A stretch of 64,000 bases of DNA from CAVSRC01 sp963750065 (GTDB lineage: Bacteria > Pseudomonadota > Alphaproteobacteria > Rhizobiales > Kaistiaceae). This document shows, in pieces, positions 41,837 to 50,643 of this stretch. Each line of letters opens with the position of its first letter. Position 1 is the first letter of the stretch. The notes beneath the pieces were generated by a model. That model was not told where the DNA came from and searched no databases. It worked only from the letters and a program-made list of their open reading frames with translations. Made by a program: the position numbers and the translations under genes. Location of the stretch: the NCBI GenBank assembly GCA_963750065.1, contig CAVVPK010000015.1, positions 186,001-250,000 on the forward strand. Reading direction: 5' to 3'.

Positions 41837-43339
41837 TTAATCGGCGACCTCTCTGAGTTCGTCGAGTGCAGCGGCACTGGCCGTCGCATAGCGCCGGTAG
41901 CCGGCTTCATAGGCATCCTTCGCGGCCGGATCCGGCTCGTGCACGCGCCTCGTGCGGAAGGTGGCGGCGCAAGCCTCGGTGACCGAGGCATAGCGGCCGG
42001 TGGCGACAGCCGCACATAGTGCGGCTCCCTTCGCGCCGAATTGCGTGCCTTCGGGAATCTCGACCGCCATTCCGGTGACGTCGGCGATCATCTGGGACCA
42101 GAACAGGCTGCGCGCGCCACCGCCCGACAGGCGGATCGAGCCGGCGCCGCCGCCGATCTGCTCGAAGCAGGAACGGACCGCATAGGCGACGCCCTCATAG
42201 ACCGAGCGCACCATGTCGGCGCGCCCGTGCTGCGGCGCCAGCCCGGCGAAGGTCGCTCGCGCCCGCGGTTCGATGCGTGGCGCGATGACGCCGCTGCTCG
42301 ACAGATAGGGGACGAAAGCGACGCCGTTGGCGCCCGCGGCGCTTTCCGCGGCGACGGCGCCGAGCGCTTCGTAGGGCTGCGGACCGCCGGCGATATCCGG
42401 GCAGAGCGTGTTCAGGCACCAGTCGATGGCGGCCGTGCCGACGACATTGACCATGGTCTTCATCCAGCGCTCGCCGGGAACGATGAACAGAAGCCCCAGG
42501 TCCTTTGGCTCATAAACGGCATGATCGAAGAGGACGCCGTTCAGGCAGGTCGTGCCAAGCACGGTCGCCGCCTGGCCCGGCTCGTGACAGCCGGCGCCGA
42601 TGAGGCTGGCGCAGGCATCCCCAGTGCCGATGGCGACCGGCGTTCCGATGACAAGCCCGGTGGCTTTTGCGGCCGCGCCCGTCACTGTGCCGGCCAGCGT
42701 CTCGCCGCGGCGCACCGGCGCCAGCAGCGGCAACAGGTCTTCGACGCCGAGAAGGGCCGCCGGTTCGCGGTGAAAATCGCGCGCGACCGCGTCGCCCGGC
42801 GCCATCGCCGCCTCCAACTCGTCGGTGGCGAATTCGCCGGTCAGGCGGAAGCGCAGATAGTCCTTGGCGGCGAGCACCACGCGGGCGCGCGCGAGGTTGT
42901 CCGGTTCGTTCTCCCTGAGCCAGGCCAGGGCCGGCATGGTGCAGCCGAGCTGCATGACCGATCCGGAATGGGCAAAGATCTTCGACAGGAAGGCCGGGTC
43001 CTCCGCCAGATGGCGGTCGACCAGCGCCTGGGCCCGCGCGTCGTTCCACAGGATCGGCGGCCGGATGATGGCCTGCTGCGAATCGAGCAGCCAGGCGCCG
43101 ACCATGACGCCGGTCAGGCCGATGCCCTCGACATCCTTCGGGTTGTGACCGGAGGTGGCGAAGAGCGCGCCGATGACCTTGATTGCCGCCTGCCAGACAG
43201 CCTCGCCATCGACCTCCGACCAGCCGAGCGGGGCGGGGAGCAACGCGGTGCGCTGGGCGGCCTCGCCGCATTCATTGCCCGCGTCGTCGAACAATGCGGC
43301 CTTGATGACCGAGGTGCCGACATCCAGTCCAAGGAACAT
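41837..43339 (-). CDS. FGGY-family carbohydrate kinase (xylulokinase-like)
   Basis: A 500-residue two-domain sugar kinase. The N-terminal phosphate loop FLGLDVGTSVIKAALFD, the segment GIGLTGVMVGAWLLD, ILWNDARA, and in the second domain GTGDACASLIGAG, then VYEGVAYAVRSCFEQI and IRLSGGGARSLFWSQMIADV are all intact. It phosphorylates a sugar or polyol that cannot be named from the sequence. It lies on the - strand between two importer operons. A 26-nt dyad 16 bp before its start matches the one before the 34782 operon, so it probably serves that pathway rather than the D-amino-acid operon upstream of it. Confidence 0.9.
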   Translation of the reverse strand: MFLGLDVGTSVIKAALFDDAGNECGEAAQRTALLPAPLGWSEVDGEAVWQAAIKVIGALFATSGHNPKDVEGIGLTGVMVGAWLLDSQQAIIRPPILWNDARAQALVDRHLAEDPAFLSKIFAHSGSVMQLGCTMPALAWLRENEPDNLARARVVLAAKDYLRFRLTGEFATDELEAAMAPGDAVARDFHREPAALLGVEDLLPLLAPVRRGETLAGTVTGAAAKATGLVIGTPVAIGTGDACASLIGAGCHEPGQAATVLGTTCLNGVLFDHAVYEPKDLGLLFIVPGERWMKTMVNVVGTAAIDWCLNTLCPDIAGGPQPYEALGAVAAESAAGANGVAFVPYLSSSGVIAPRIEPRARATFAGLAPQHGRADMVRSVYEGVAYAVRSCFEQIGGGAGSIRLSGGGARSLFWSQMIADVTGMAVEIPEGTQFGAKGAALCAAVATGRYASVTEACAATFRTRRVHEPDPAAKDAYEAGYRRYATASAAALDELREVAD

Positions 43340-43354
43340 GATTTCTGACTGCCC

Positions 43355-43380
43355 AACTTGTCTACAACACAGGACAAGTT
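43355..43380. promoter_or_regulatory. Candidate operator for the HutC-type GntR regulator (site 2)
   Basis: A perfect outer dyad, AACTTGTC at 43355-43362 and GACAAGTT at 43373-43380, in the 62-bp gap before the FGGY kinase. It also contains an inner near-palindrome TTGTCTACAA (43358-43367), close to the GntR/HutC consensus. It matches the site at 34701-34726 with the same length and spacing. Its position fits repression of the kinase promoter. Confidence 0.6.
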
Positions 43381-43401
43381 ACGCCGGCAGGGTATTATTT
43401 C

Positions 43402-45000
43402 TCAAGAGCGCCGGCGCAGCAGACGGCCCGGGCGGGCGCCGGTCTGGCGCCCGTCGGCGACGACCGCGCCGCCATTGACCCATAGGCCGGAAATGCCGCT
43501 TGGCAGTTGCATCGACTGCTCGAACGTTGCTCGGTCGCTGATCGCGTCGTCGAAGAGCACGAGATCGGCCGCCATGCCGGGGCGCACGAGGCCACGGTCT
43601 GCGAGGCCGAAACGTTGGGCGGCCATCGACGTCATGCGGCGGACGGCGTCTTCCAGTGGAAACCAATGGTGCTCCCGGCGCAGGGGGCCGGCAATCCGCG
43701 GGAAGGTTCCAAAGGCCCGCGGATGCGGCTTCGAGCCGGGGCGGGGAATACCGTCGGAGCCGACCATGTAGAGGCGGTGGCAGCAGGCCGCGTGCAGGTC
43801 GCTCTCGTCGAGCTGGAAGAGGATGATTCCGGTCTGGCCATTGTCTGACTCGATCAGGCGCAGCATGAGGTCGAAGGGTTCGAGGCCGAGGTCGTGGGCG
43901 GCGGAGCGCATGTCGCGGCCCTCGATGTGCTTGAGGTCTGCCGCGCCGACGGCCGAGAGACGCACATTCTCCCAGCCAATCAGGCAGACCTTGCTCTGCC
44001 CCTCGAAGGCGTCGCCACCATTCTCGATCCAGTTGCGCAGCGTCTCGCGGGCCGTGTCGTCGGCGAGGCGCCGTCGCAGCCCGTCCAGCCCGCCATCGAG
44101 CGCCGCCGGCGGCAGGAGCTGCAGCATCCATGTGGAGCCGGCCGGATAGGGATACATGTCGAAGCTGATGTCGATGCCCTCGGTCCGCATCTCCTCGAGC
44201 CGGGCCATGGCACGCGGCACCTGCCCCCAGTTCGGCCGGCCGGCCGACTGGAGATGCGACAAAAGCCCCGCCGAGCCGGAGGCGCGCAGCACATCGCCGA
44301 ATTCCTCGATGGCGTCCATCAGGCCGGCTTCGTAGCTGCGGATATGGGCAGCGACCAGTGCGCCGCGGCGGCGAACGGTGGTCGCCAGTGCGACCAGCTC
44401 GTCGCGCGCCGCGAAGGCTCCGGGAGGATAGACAAGGCCGAAGGAGAGGCCGGTGGCGCCCTGGACCAGCTGGCGATCGAGCAGAGCGCACATACGGTCG
44501 ATCTCCTCGCCGCTGGCTGGCCGCCGCTCATAGCCCATGACCGCCAGCCTGATGGCGGAGTGACCGACCAGCGAGACGACATTGAGGGCAACGCCACCAC
44601 TGGACAAAGCGGCACCGTAGCCGTCGAGATCGGTGAAGATCTCGTCGTCACGGGTCTCGCCGACAAGGCCGGAGAAATGCTGACGCAGGCTCGCGCGCGA
44701 AGCCGCATCGGCCGGGTAGAGCGAAAAGGAACAGTTGCCGACGACGATGCTGGTGACGCCCTGGAGTGCCTTCTCCGGACGGTCGCGCTCGCGCAGGAAG
44801 ATGAGGTCGTCGTGGCAATGGGCGTCGATGAAGCCCGGCGCGAGATAGCGTTCCGCGGCATCCACGATCTCGGTGTCGGGGCCGGCGGACAGATCGGACC
44901 CGATGTGCCCGATGCGGCTGTCGACGATCTCGACATCGCCGCGATACCAGGGCGCGCCGGTGCCATCGATGATGCGTGCGCCACGAATGAGCGTCGTCAT
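43402..45000 (-). CDS. N-acyl-D-amino-acid deacylase (D-aminoacylase family amidohydrolase)
   Basis: A 532-residue enzyme. The metal site shows H61 and H63 (FIDAHCHDD), C91 in VVGNCSFSLYP (the cysteine ligand typical of D-aminoacylases), AAHIRSYEAG, LLSHLQSAG and the C-terminal VGSDGIPRPGSKPHPRAFGTF. It removes the acyl group from N-acyl-D-amino acids, although the family also includes other cyclic amidases. The next upstream gene (AstE-like) ends 13 bp before it, so it belongs to the - strand operon from 53249. With a D-amino-acid PLP enzyme and RidA in the same operon, catabolism of an N-acylated D-amino acid is the simplest reading. Confidence 0.88.
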   Translation of the reverse strand: MTTLIRGARIIDGTGAPWYRGDVEIVDSRIGHIGSDLSAGPDTEIVDAAERYLAPGFIDAHCHDDLIFLRERDRPEKALQGVTSIVVGNCSFSLYPADAASRASLRQHFSGLVGETRDDEIFTDLDGYGAALSSGGVALNVVSLVGHSAIRLAVMGYERRPASGEEIDRMCALLDRQLVQGATGLSFGLVYPPGAFAARDELVALATTVRRRGALVAAHIRSYEAGLMDAIEEFGDVLRASGSAGLLSHLQSAGRPNWGQVPRAMARLEEMRTEGIDISFDMYPYPAGSTWMLQLLPPAALDGGLDGLRRRLADDTARETLRNWIENGGDAFEGQSKVCLIGWENVRLSAVGAADLKHIEGRDMRSAAHDLGLEPFDLMLRLIESDNGQTGIILFQLDESDLHAACCHRLYMVGSDGIPRPGSKPHPRAFGTFPRIAGPLRREHHWFPLEDAVRRMTSMAAQRFGLADRGLVRPGMAADLVLFDDAISDRATFEQSMQLPSGISGLWVNGGAVVADGRQTGARPGRLLRRRS

Positions 45001-45013
45001 GAGTTGGACCCTG

Positions 45014-46028
45014 TCAGGAAACGATCGGCTCGGCGACCTGAATCAGGCAGTCGCCGGCCTGGCTGTCGCAATGCAGGCGCTCGGAGATCACGATGCCGCT
45101 CTCGGCAAAATGCAGCGGCTGCTCGGCATCCTCGATGCGCTCGAGATCATGATACCAGCCGGCGAGGTCGCCGGCGGCAACCCGGGTGCCGAGCGCAACG
45201 GCCGGCTCGAACCAGCCGCGGCGGATGGCATAGATGCCTTGGCTGTGCCGTGACAGGGAGAGTAGCTGAAGAGCGGGTTGTGGGCGCTCCAGGCCGGGAG
45301 TGAGCACTGGAGCGTCCACGATGCCCAGCGCGATCAGCAGGTTGTCGATCGCCTGGGCAGTAAAAGCCATCGATTTCGGGCGTCACGGTGCCGCCACCAC
45401 CGAATTCGCCGGAAACGCCGATCGCTCCTGCGCGCGCGGCTGCGCCCATGCTGGTCGGCGCCGCCGGCCCGTTGTCGGCGATGAAGGCGTAAGCGGGCTT
45501 CATGGCGCGCATGAGCGAAAGGGCGCGCCGGAAACGTGCTTCGCCCGCCTGGCGCTCGATCAGCGTGGTGAGCAGGTGCGCCATGGAGGTGCCGCCGGAA
45601 TGAATGTCGAAGACGACTTCGTGGCGGGGAAAGAGATCGTGCTCGAGAAACCAGGCGAGCCGCGCTGTTGGCGCGCCCGAAGGATCGCCCGGAAAGGCGC
45701 GGTTGAGGTTGCCGCCGTCCAGCGGCGAGCAGCGCGTCGCCGCCATCACCGCCGGTGTGTTGGTCGCCGGCAGGATGGTGATCGAACCGTGCATGGAGGC
45801 GACATCCAGCTTGCGGATGAGGCGCGCGAGTTGCAGTTCACCCTCATACTCGTCGCCGTGATTGCCGGCCATCAGCAGGAGGCTCGGTCCTTCACCCCTG
45901 CGAAAGCGCGCAATGGGAATCTTGACCTGAAAGTAGGGCGACCGATCCACCGAAAAGGGAACGGAGAGGTGGCCCGTCTGCTTTCCGTCGGCGGAAAAAT
46001 CGATCGAGTGGATGAAGCCGGTATGCAT
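45014..46028 (-). pseudogene. Succinylglutamate desuccinylase/aspartoacylase-family deacylase, frameshifted
   Basis: The first frame (ATG at 46028) carries the zinc site H57 and E60 (LLMAGNHGDEYEGE), H143 (VFDIHSGG), the substrate motif GGNLNRAFPG and the catalytic Glu region GVSGEFGGGGTV. It then goes out of frame at EIDGF. The remaining third (FTAQAIDNLLIALGIVDAPV to VAEPIVS) continues in another frame to 45014. The switch falls exactly at a run of four A on the + strand (45362-45365). One A fewer restores D-G-F-T-A-Q-A. It would deacylate an N-acyl amino acid. Whether this is mutation or sequence error is open. The catalytic half itself is intact. Confidence 0.85.
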
Positions 46029-46082
46029 GCTGGGTTCCTCATTGGTCCTGCCAGCCGCCCGGCAGGCGTCCCCGCGTCGTCC

Positions 46083-46433
46083 CTATAAAGCGGCGATGGC
46101 GGTCATTTCGACACGCAGATCGGGAATCGCCAGACGCGCTTCGACGCAGGCGCGCGCCGGCGGGTTCTGCGGATCGATCCAGGCATCGTAGACCGCGTTC
46201 ATGGCATCGAAATCGCCGATCGCCGGCAGGAAGATATTGACGGCGAGCAGCTTCGACTTGTCGGTGCCGGCTTCCTTCAGAAGAGCCTCGATCTTGCCGA
46301 GCACGCTACGGGTCTGTCCCTCGATGCCGACACTGCTGTCGTTGGCGACCTGGCCCGCAATGTAGACAAGACCGTTGTGGCTGACGGCCTGGCTCATCCG
46401 GGAGCCCTTCTGGTAGCGCGTGATCATGTTCAT
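46083..46433 (-). CDS. RidA/YjgF-family protein
   Basis: A 116-residue Rid-family protein, with HNGLVYIAGQVA, the conserved Arg region ARACVEARLAIPDLRVEM and a typical single-domain length. RidA proteins hydrolyse reactive enamine/imine intermediates released by PLP enzymes. The neighbour upstream is a PLP amino-acid lyase, so this fits a role in clearing its imine product. The ATG at 46433 or the in-frame ATG at 46427 is the start. AGAGGA sits better for the latter. The upstream gene ends 35 bp before it. Confidence 0.9.
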   Translation of the reverse strand: MNMITRYQKGSRMSQAVSHNGLVYIAGQVANDSSVGIEGQTRSVLGKIEALLKEAGTDKSKLLAVNIFLPAIGDFDAMNAVYDAWIDPQNPPARACVEARLAIPDLRVEMTAIAAL

Positions 46434-46468
46434 TCCTCTGCTTTTCAGGTCTTCAGGGGTTTCGCCGG

Positions 46469-47785
46469 TCAGCCGAAGCTGCTCGGAAGAGCCGCAATGA
46501 CGGTGTGGTTGCCGTCGATCTCGTAAAGCATCGTGTGGCGGTCGAGGCAGGTGCAGGGATGCGACAGGCCAAACTCGATCACGTCGCCGATGCGAATGTC
46601 CGCGCTTTCGCCGATCTCGACGAAGGCATGCTGGTCGTTGAGCTTGCTGACGGCGGCATGGTCCAGCGCGTGCAGGCGTGCGCCGCCGCGATAGAGCGCC
46701 AGCGGTTGCGGCAGGCCCTGATCGATGGCCGCATCGCGCAGGCCCATGCCGGCGATGGCCAGCCCCGGCTCGGGACGCGACAGCACCTCGGCCCACACGC
46801 GCAGCGCCGGCCGGAACGCATGGACGGCCGACTCCACCTGGCCGTCAATCTCGAAGCCGCTGCGGGCGTCGAGCGCCGTCAGCCCGCGCACATAGACGCC
46901 GTGGTCATAGAAGAAGATGGCGCCGCTGCGCAGCACCAGCGTGGCCCGGCTATCGCCCGCAAGCACCGGCTTCAGCGCCTTGACCACCAGATCGAAGAAC
47001 ACCGATCCGCCGGCGGTCACGACGAGCGGGCGCTCGGCGCCAACGCGCCGCCGCACCAGTCGAGTGAGTTCGGCGGTGAGCGTCATCAGATTGGCAATGC
47101 GCGACTGCGTTTCCGCGGCGTCGGGGCCCGCGAGCGTTCCCTCATAGGAGGCGATGCCGGAGACGCGGAACGTGGGCGTTTCGGCCGCCAGCGCGGCGTC
47201 GAGGATCGCGGTCGCAGCGGCCAGCGAGCGCGCACCGGCGCGGGCGCCACCGACCTCGACCAGAATGCCGAGCGGCGGCAGGTCGTTGCGCGCGGCCCAG
47301 GCGGCGGCAAGCGATTCCACGAGGCCGACGGAGTCGGCGAAGATGTGGATTTCGGCGTCGCGGTGGTGCGCCAGCATGGCCGCGAGCCGCACGCCGGCTG
47401 CCGGCCCGCCGATCTCATTGGCGATGATGAGGCGGCTCAAGCCGGCATCAAGCATCACCGAGGCCTGGCGGATATCGGCGACGGTCGTGCCCCAGGCTCC
47501 GGCCTCGACGAGGCGCGCGGCCAGGACCGGCGACATGGGCGTCTTGCCATGCGGCGCGATGGCGACGCCGTGGCTGTCGACATAGCGCATCATCAGCCGC
47601 ACATTGGCGTCGAAGGCCGCGCGGTCGAGGGTAATCAGCGGCAGCGACATGACGCCATCATAGGGCTTCCAGCCCTGGCGGCCGATCTCGCCGAGCGGCA
47701 ACGGCGCATGGCCAGCGGGAAAGCCGCGAATGCGATCGTCGACGAGCGTGGCAGCGTCGCTGCCGAAGAGATCAAGCTGCGCCAT
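46469..47785 (-). CDS. D-threonine-aldolase/D-serine-dehydratase-like PLP enzyme (amino acid deaminase)
   Basis: A 438-residue fold-type III PLP protein related to alanine racemase. The PLP lysine is K81 in APHGKTPMSPVLAARL. The characteristic metal-site residues of the D-serine dehydratase/D-threonine aldolase group lie in the C-terminal FGLSHPCTCLDRHTMLYEID (His and Cys). TAGGSVFFDLV and the Tyr segment FYDHGVYVRG are also typical. It would convert a D-amino acid to a keto acid and ammonia, or cleave it. It overlaps the amidohydrolase stop by 14 bp and is followed by ridA. Confidence 0.86.
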   Translation of the reverse strand: MAQLDLFGSDAATLVDDRIRGFPAGHAPLPLGEIGRQGWKPYDGVMSLPLITLDRAAFDANVRLMMRYVDSHGVAIAPHGKTPMSPVLAARLVEAGAWGTTVADIRQASVMLDAGLSRLIIANEIGGPAAGVRLAAMLAHHRDAEIHIFADSVGLVESLAAAWAARNDLPPLGILVEVGGARAGARSLAAATAILDAALAAETPTFRVSGIASYEGTLAGPDAAETQSRIANLMTLTAELTRLVRRRVGAERPLVVTAGGSVFFDLVVKALKPVLAGDSRATLVLRSGAIFFYDHGVYVRGLTALDARSGFEIDGQVESAVHAFRPALRVWAEVLSRPEPGLAIAGMGLRDAAIDQGLPQPLALYRGGARLHALDHAAVSKLNDQHAFVEIGESADIRIGDVIEFGLSHPCTCLDRHTMLYEIDGNHTVIAALPSSFG

Positions 47786-48740
47786 GGGCCCGTTTCTCCT
47801 GCGGCGTGCCGTCGTCGGTGAGACCGACGCGATAGATGCGGTTGGCGGTTGCGAAGAAGAGGTCGTGCTGTTCTTCGCGGCTCATCGCTCCGACGATGCG
47901 ACGGAAAGCGTCGTAGATTTCGGCGAAGGTGGCGTGCAGCCCGGTCACCGGAAAGTCGCTGCCGAACATCGCTCGGCGGCTGCCGAAGCAGGTGATGCAG
48001 TGCTCGACGACCGGGCGCAGGCTGTCGAGCGTCCAGTCATTGTCATAGGCGACCGGGTCGGAAATCTTGATCGCGACATTGTCGGCGCGGCCAAGTTCGG
48101 CAAGGCCAGCACGCCACAGAGCCATGCCCTCGGCGCTGCGGTCGGCCGGGCTGCCGCAATGATTGACGGCGAAGAGCGTGCCGGGGAAATTCGCGACCAG
48201 CCGCGCCGCATCCGCCATCTGCCAGGGATAGAGCATCAGGTCGAAGACCAGACCGAGGCGGGTCAGTTCCTTCAGCCCGGCGCGCCAGGCGGGATCGTCC
48301 ATCAGGTCGGATTGGTGTGTGAAGCTCTTGGCCGGGTCGGGATGCCAGGCGACGATATCGCGGATGCCGACGCAATTGCGGTCGGCCGCTTCCCGCTCCA
48401 ATAGCCGCGCCGACTCGGGGTCGCACAGCGGCACGCGCGCGACATGGCGCCGGGCGACGCCGCTTTTGCGGTCCAGCGCGGCAAGCCAGGGGCTCTCCTC
48501 CGCCAGATGGTCTTCCGCCCAGCCCGCCTCGATATGGACGGTGGCGACGATGTTCTGCCCTTCGGCGTCCGCCAGATATTCGGCCACGCCGTAATCGCGG
48601 CGGATGGCATTGATGCTGCCGAAGACCATGTCGTCCTCGCCGACCGGCCGGCTATCCGTCAGCCAAGGGTGCCGTTTCAGCGACAGGTCCCACAGATGGT
48701 GATGCGGGTCGATGACGGGACCGGCATAGAGATCGGTCAT
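47772..48740 (-). CDS. Amidohydrolase-2-family hydrolase (TIM barrel)
   Basis: A 322-residue protein with the family opening VIDPHHHLWDLSLKRHPWL (metal His residues), the central CVGIRDIVAWHPDP, TLFAVNHCGSPADR with a further His, and FGSDFPVTGLHATFAEIYDA with the Asp ligand. The family includes lactonases and decarboxylases used on sugar or dicarboxylic lactones. The ATG overlaps the stop of the second permease (ATGA at 48737), directly coupling import to hydrolysis. It may open a lactone before the later amino-acid steps. Confidence 0.86.
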   Translation of the reverse strand: MTDLYAGPVIDPHHHLWDLSLKRHPWLTDSRPVGEDDMVFGSINAIRRDYGVAEYLADAEGQNIVATVHIEAGWAEDHLAEESPWLAALDRKSGVARRHVARVPLCDPESARLLEREAADRNCVGIRDIVAWHPDPAKSFTHQSDLMDDPAWRAGLKELTRLGLVFDLMLYPWQMADAARLVANFPGTLFAVNHCGSPADRSAEGMALWRAGLAELGRADNVAIKISDPVAYDNDWTLDSLRPVVEHCITCFGSRRAMFGSDFPVTGLHATFAEIYDAFRRIVGAMSREEQHDLFFATANRIYRVGLTDDGTPQEKRAHGAA

Positions 48741-49690
48741 TGCCGCGCTTCACGCCCCGAGATGAGCAGGATCGCCATGATCAGGGTGCCCAGCATGATC
48801 GACCGCCAGCCTGCCGACGCGTTGATGACGGTGATGAGCGCGGTCGCGGTGACCAGCAGGATCGCGCCAGGGATCGTGCCGGCATAGGTGCCGCGCCCGC
48901 CGAGGATCGACGTGCCGCCGAGCACGACGGCAGCAATCGAGGTCATCAGGTAGGGATCGCCGATGCCGACATAGCCCTGGCGGTTCATGCCGAGGATGAG
49001 CAGGCCGGCGAGACCCGCGAAGAAGCCCGACAGCGAGAAAAGCGTCAGCCAGGTGGCGTGGACATTGACGCCAGAAAGCTCGGTGGCCACCGGATTGGCG
49101 CCGAGCGCCAACATGCGGGCGCCGGCTGGCATGCGATGGATGATGAGAAGGGCCACGGCGGAGACGATCACCCAGATGACGATCGACGCCGAGATGCCGA
49201 ACGGCCGGGCCGAGCCCATCCAGATGACGGCGGGGCTGTTGACCGAAATCGCGCTGCCGCCGGCGACCAGAACCAGCAGGCCCTTGAGCAGGGTCGCCAT
49301 GGCCAGCGTCATGATGATCGGCGGCACGCGCAAATAGGTCGAGCCAGCGCCGTTCACGAGGCCGATGAAGGCGGCGATGGCCAATGTCAGGATGACGCCG
49401 ACAAGACCGGTCTGGTCCCAGGCAGGGGAGATCAGCGGCAGGATGATCGAGGTGACGGTCATCACTGCGCCGACTGAAAGGTCGATGCCGCCGACGAGGA
49501 TGACGAGCGTCTGGCCGGCCGCGACCACGCCGATGATGGCGGCAAGCTCCAGCATGTAACGCAGGTGGCCGTAAGAGCCGAAGCCGCGCAGCGTTACGCC
49601 GGCGACGATCCAGACCAGCACCACCAGAAGCAGGGTGAGCAGCGGCGGGCGGCGCAGCAGTTCCCTCAGCATGGTGCGGAGCGCACTCAT
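48737..49690 (-). CDS. Ribose-type ABC transporter permease, second of two (D-amino-acid operon)
   Basis: A 317-residue RbsC-type permease with IIGVVAAGQTLVILVGGIDL, then SVGAVMTVTSIILPL, GLVNGAGSTYLRVPPIIMTL and the C-terminal YLMTSIAAVVLGGTSILGGRGTYAGTIPG. I chose the ATG at 49690, which overlaps the stop of the first permease, over an upstream in-frame start at 49702. It forms a channel with the 50643 product. Confidence 0.9.
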   Translation of the reverse strand: MSALRTMLRELLRRPPLLTLLLVVLVWIVAGVTLRGFGSYGHLRYMLELAAIIGVVAAGQTLVILVGGIDLSVGAVMTVTSIILPLISPAWDQTGLVGVILTLAIAAFIGLVNGAGSTYLRVPPIIMTLAMATLLKGLLVLVAGGSAISVNSPAVIWMGSARPFGISASIVIWVIVSAVALLIIHRMPAGARMLALGANPVATELSGVNVHATWLTLFSLSGFFAGLAGLLILGMNRQGYVGIGDPYLMTSIAAVVLGGTSILGGRGTYAGTIPGAILLVTATALITVINASAGWRSIMLGTLIMAILLISGREARQ

Positions 49691-50643
49691 GCGCGCCTCC
49701 AACGGCCGATGAACTCCGGCAGGGCGACCGCGGCTACGATGATGATTCCCTGCGCCACGTATTGGGCCACCGGTGGGAAGCCCAGGAAGAACATGACGTT
49801 GATGATGACCGAAAGGAGCAGGCTGCCCAGGATGGCGCCGCGCATGGTGCCGCGTCCGCCGAGGAAGCCGACGCCGCCGAGCACGGCGCCGGCGATCGAG
49901 TTGAGCGTGAACGGATCGCCGATCACCGGATCGCCCGAGCCGGTCTGGGCGGCAACGAAGAGGCCGGCGAGAGCGGTGAGCAGGCCGGAGAGCGCGAAGG
50001 CGGCGATGTTCACCTTCTCGACCGGGACGCCAGAGCGGAAGGCACCGACCGGGTTTTCACCCGCGGCATAGATGCCAAGTCCGATTGGCGTCGCCAGATA
50101 GAGCTTCCAGCCAATCAGGATGACGACGAGCAGGAGGAAGGCGACCGGTTGGTCGCCGGCCAGCAGGTTGGAGAACCACGGCGGAATGTAGCCGCCCGGC
50201 CGCGGCAGGATGAGCAGCGCAATGCCGCCGATGATGAAGGAGCCTGCCAGCGTCACGATGATCGCCGGCAGGCCAAGGCGGGCGACAATGATGCCGGTCA
50301 GCGCACCGATGGCGAGCCCGACCATCACGACGGAAACGATGCCGCCGAACAGTCCGAACGGCCCCGCCATGGTGGTGGCCGCAATCACTGCGCCGAGGCT
50401 GACCAACGGTCCGATGGCCAGTGTTATTCCGCCACCCAACATGAGCAGTGCCTGCGCCATGGTGACCAGAGCGAGCGGAAACCAGTTCTGGGTGAACTTG
50501 GCGAATCCGCTGATGCTCGCGACGCCGGGGAACTGCCACAGGTAGATCAGGATGAAGGCAAGGACGACGAGATAGAGACCGCCGAGGCCGCTGTTGCGGT
50601 GCCGCTGCACAGCCCAGTAAAGGGTGCTCGAAAGGAACGACAT
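49687..50643 (-). CDS. Ribose-type ABC transporter permease, first of two (D-amino-acid operon)
   Basis: A 318-residue permease with WFPLALVTMAQALLMLGGGI, then TLAIGPLVSLGAVIAATT, a substrate-channel segment GLPAIIVTLAGSFIIGGIALLI and the C-terminal FTLNSIAGAVLGGVGFLGGRGTMRGAILG. The usual I-D-L-S-V-G is T-L-A-I-G-P here, a divergence from the canonical RbsC core that may reflect another substrate. Both ends overlap the neighbours by 4 bp or fewer. Confidence 0.88.
   Translation of the reverse strand: MSFLSSTLYWAVQRHRNSGLGGLYLVVLAFILIYLWQFPGVASISGFAKFTQNWFPLALVTMAQALLMLGGGITLAIGPLVSLGAVIAATTMAGPFGLFGGIVSVVMVGLAIGALTGIIVARLGLPAIIVTLAGSFIIGGIALLILPRPGGYIPPWFSNLLAGDQPVAFLLLVVILIGWKLYLATPIGLGIYAAGENPVGAFRSGVPVEKVNIAAFALSGLLTALAGLFVAAQTGSGDPVIGDPFTLNSIAGAVLGGVGFLGGRGTMRGAILGSLLLSVIINVMFFLGFPPVAQYVAQGIIIVAAVALPEFIGRWRRA

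Noticed and set aside
46505..47821. 438-codon + strand frame opposite the PLP enzyme
   Set aside because: Exact antisense of a gene with a clear PLP lysine and metal motif. No start signal or domain.
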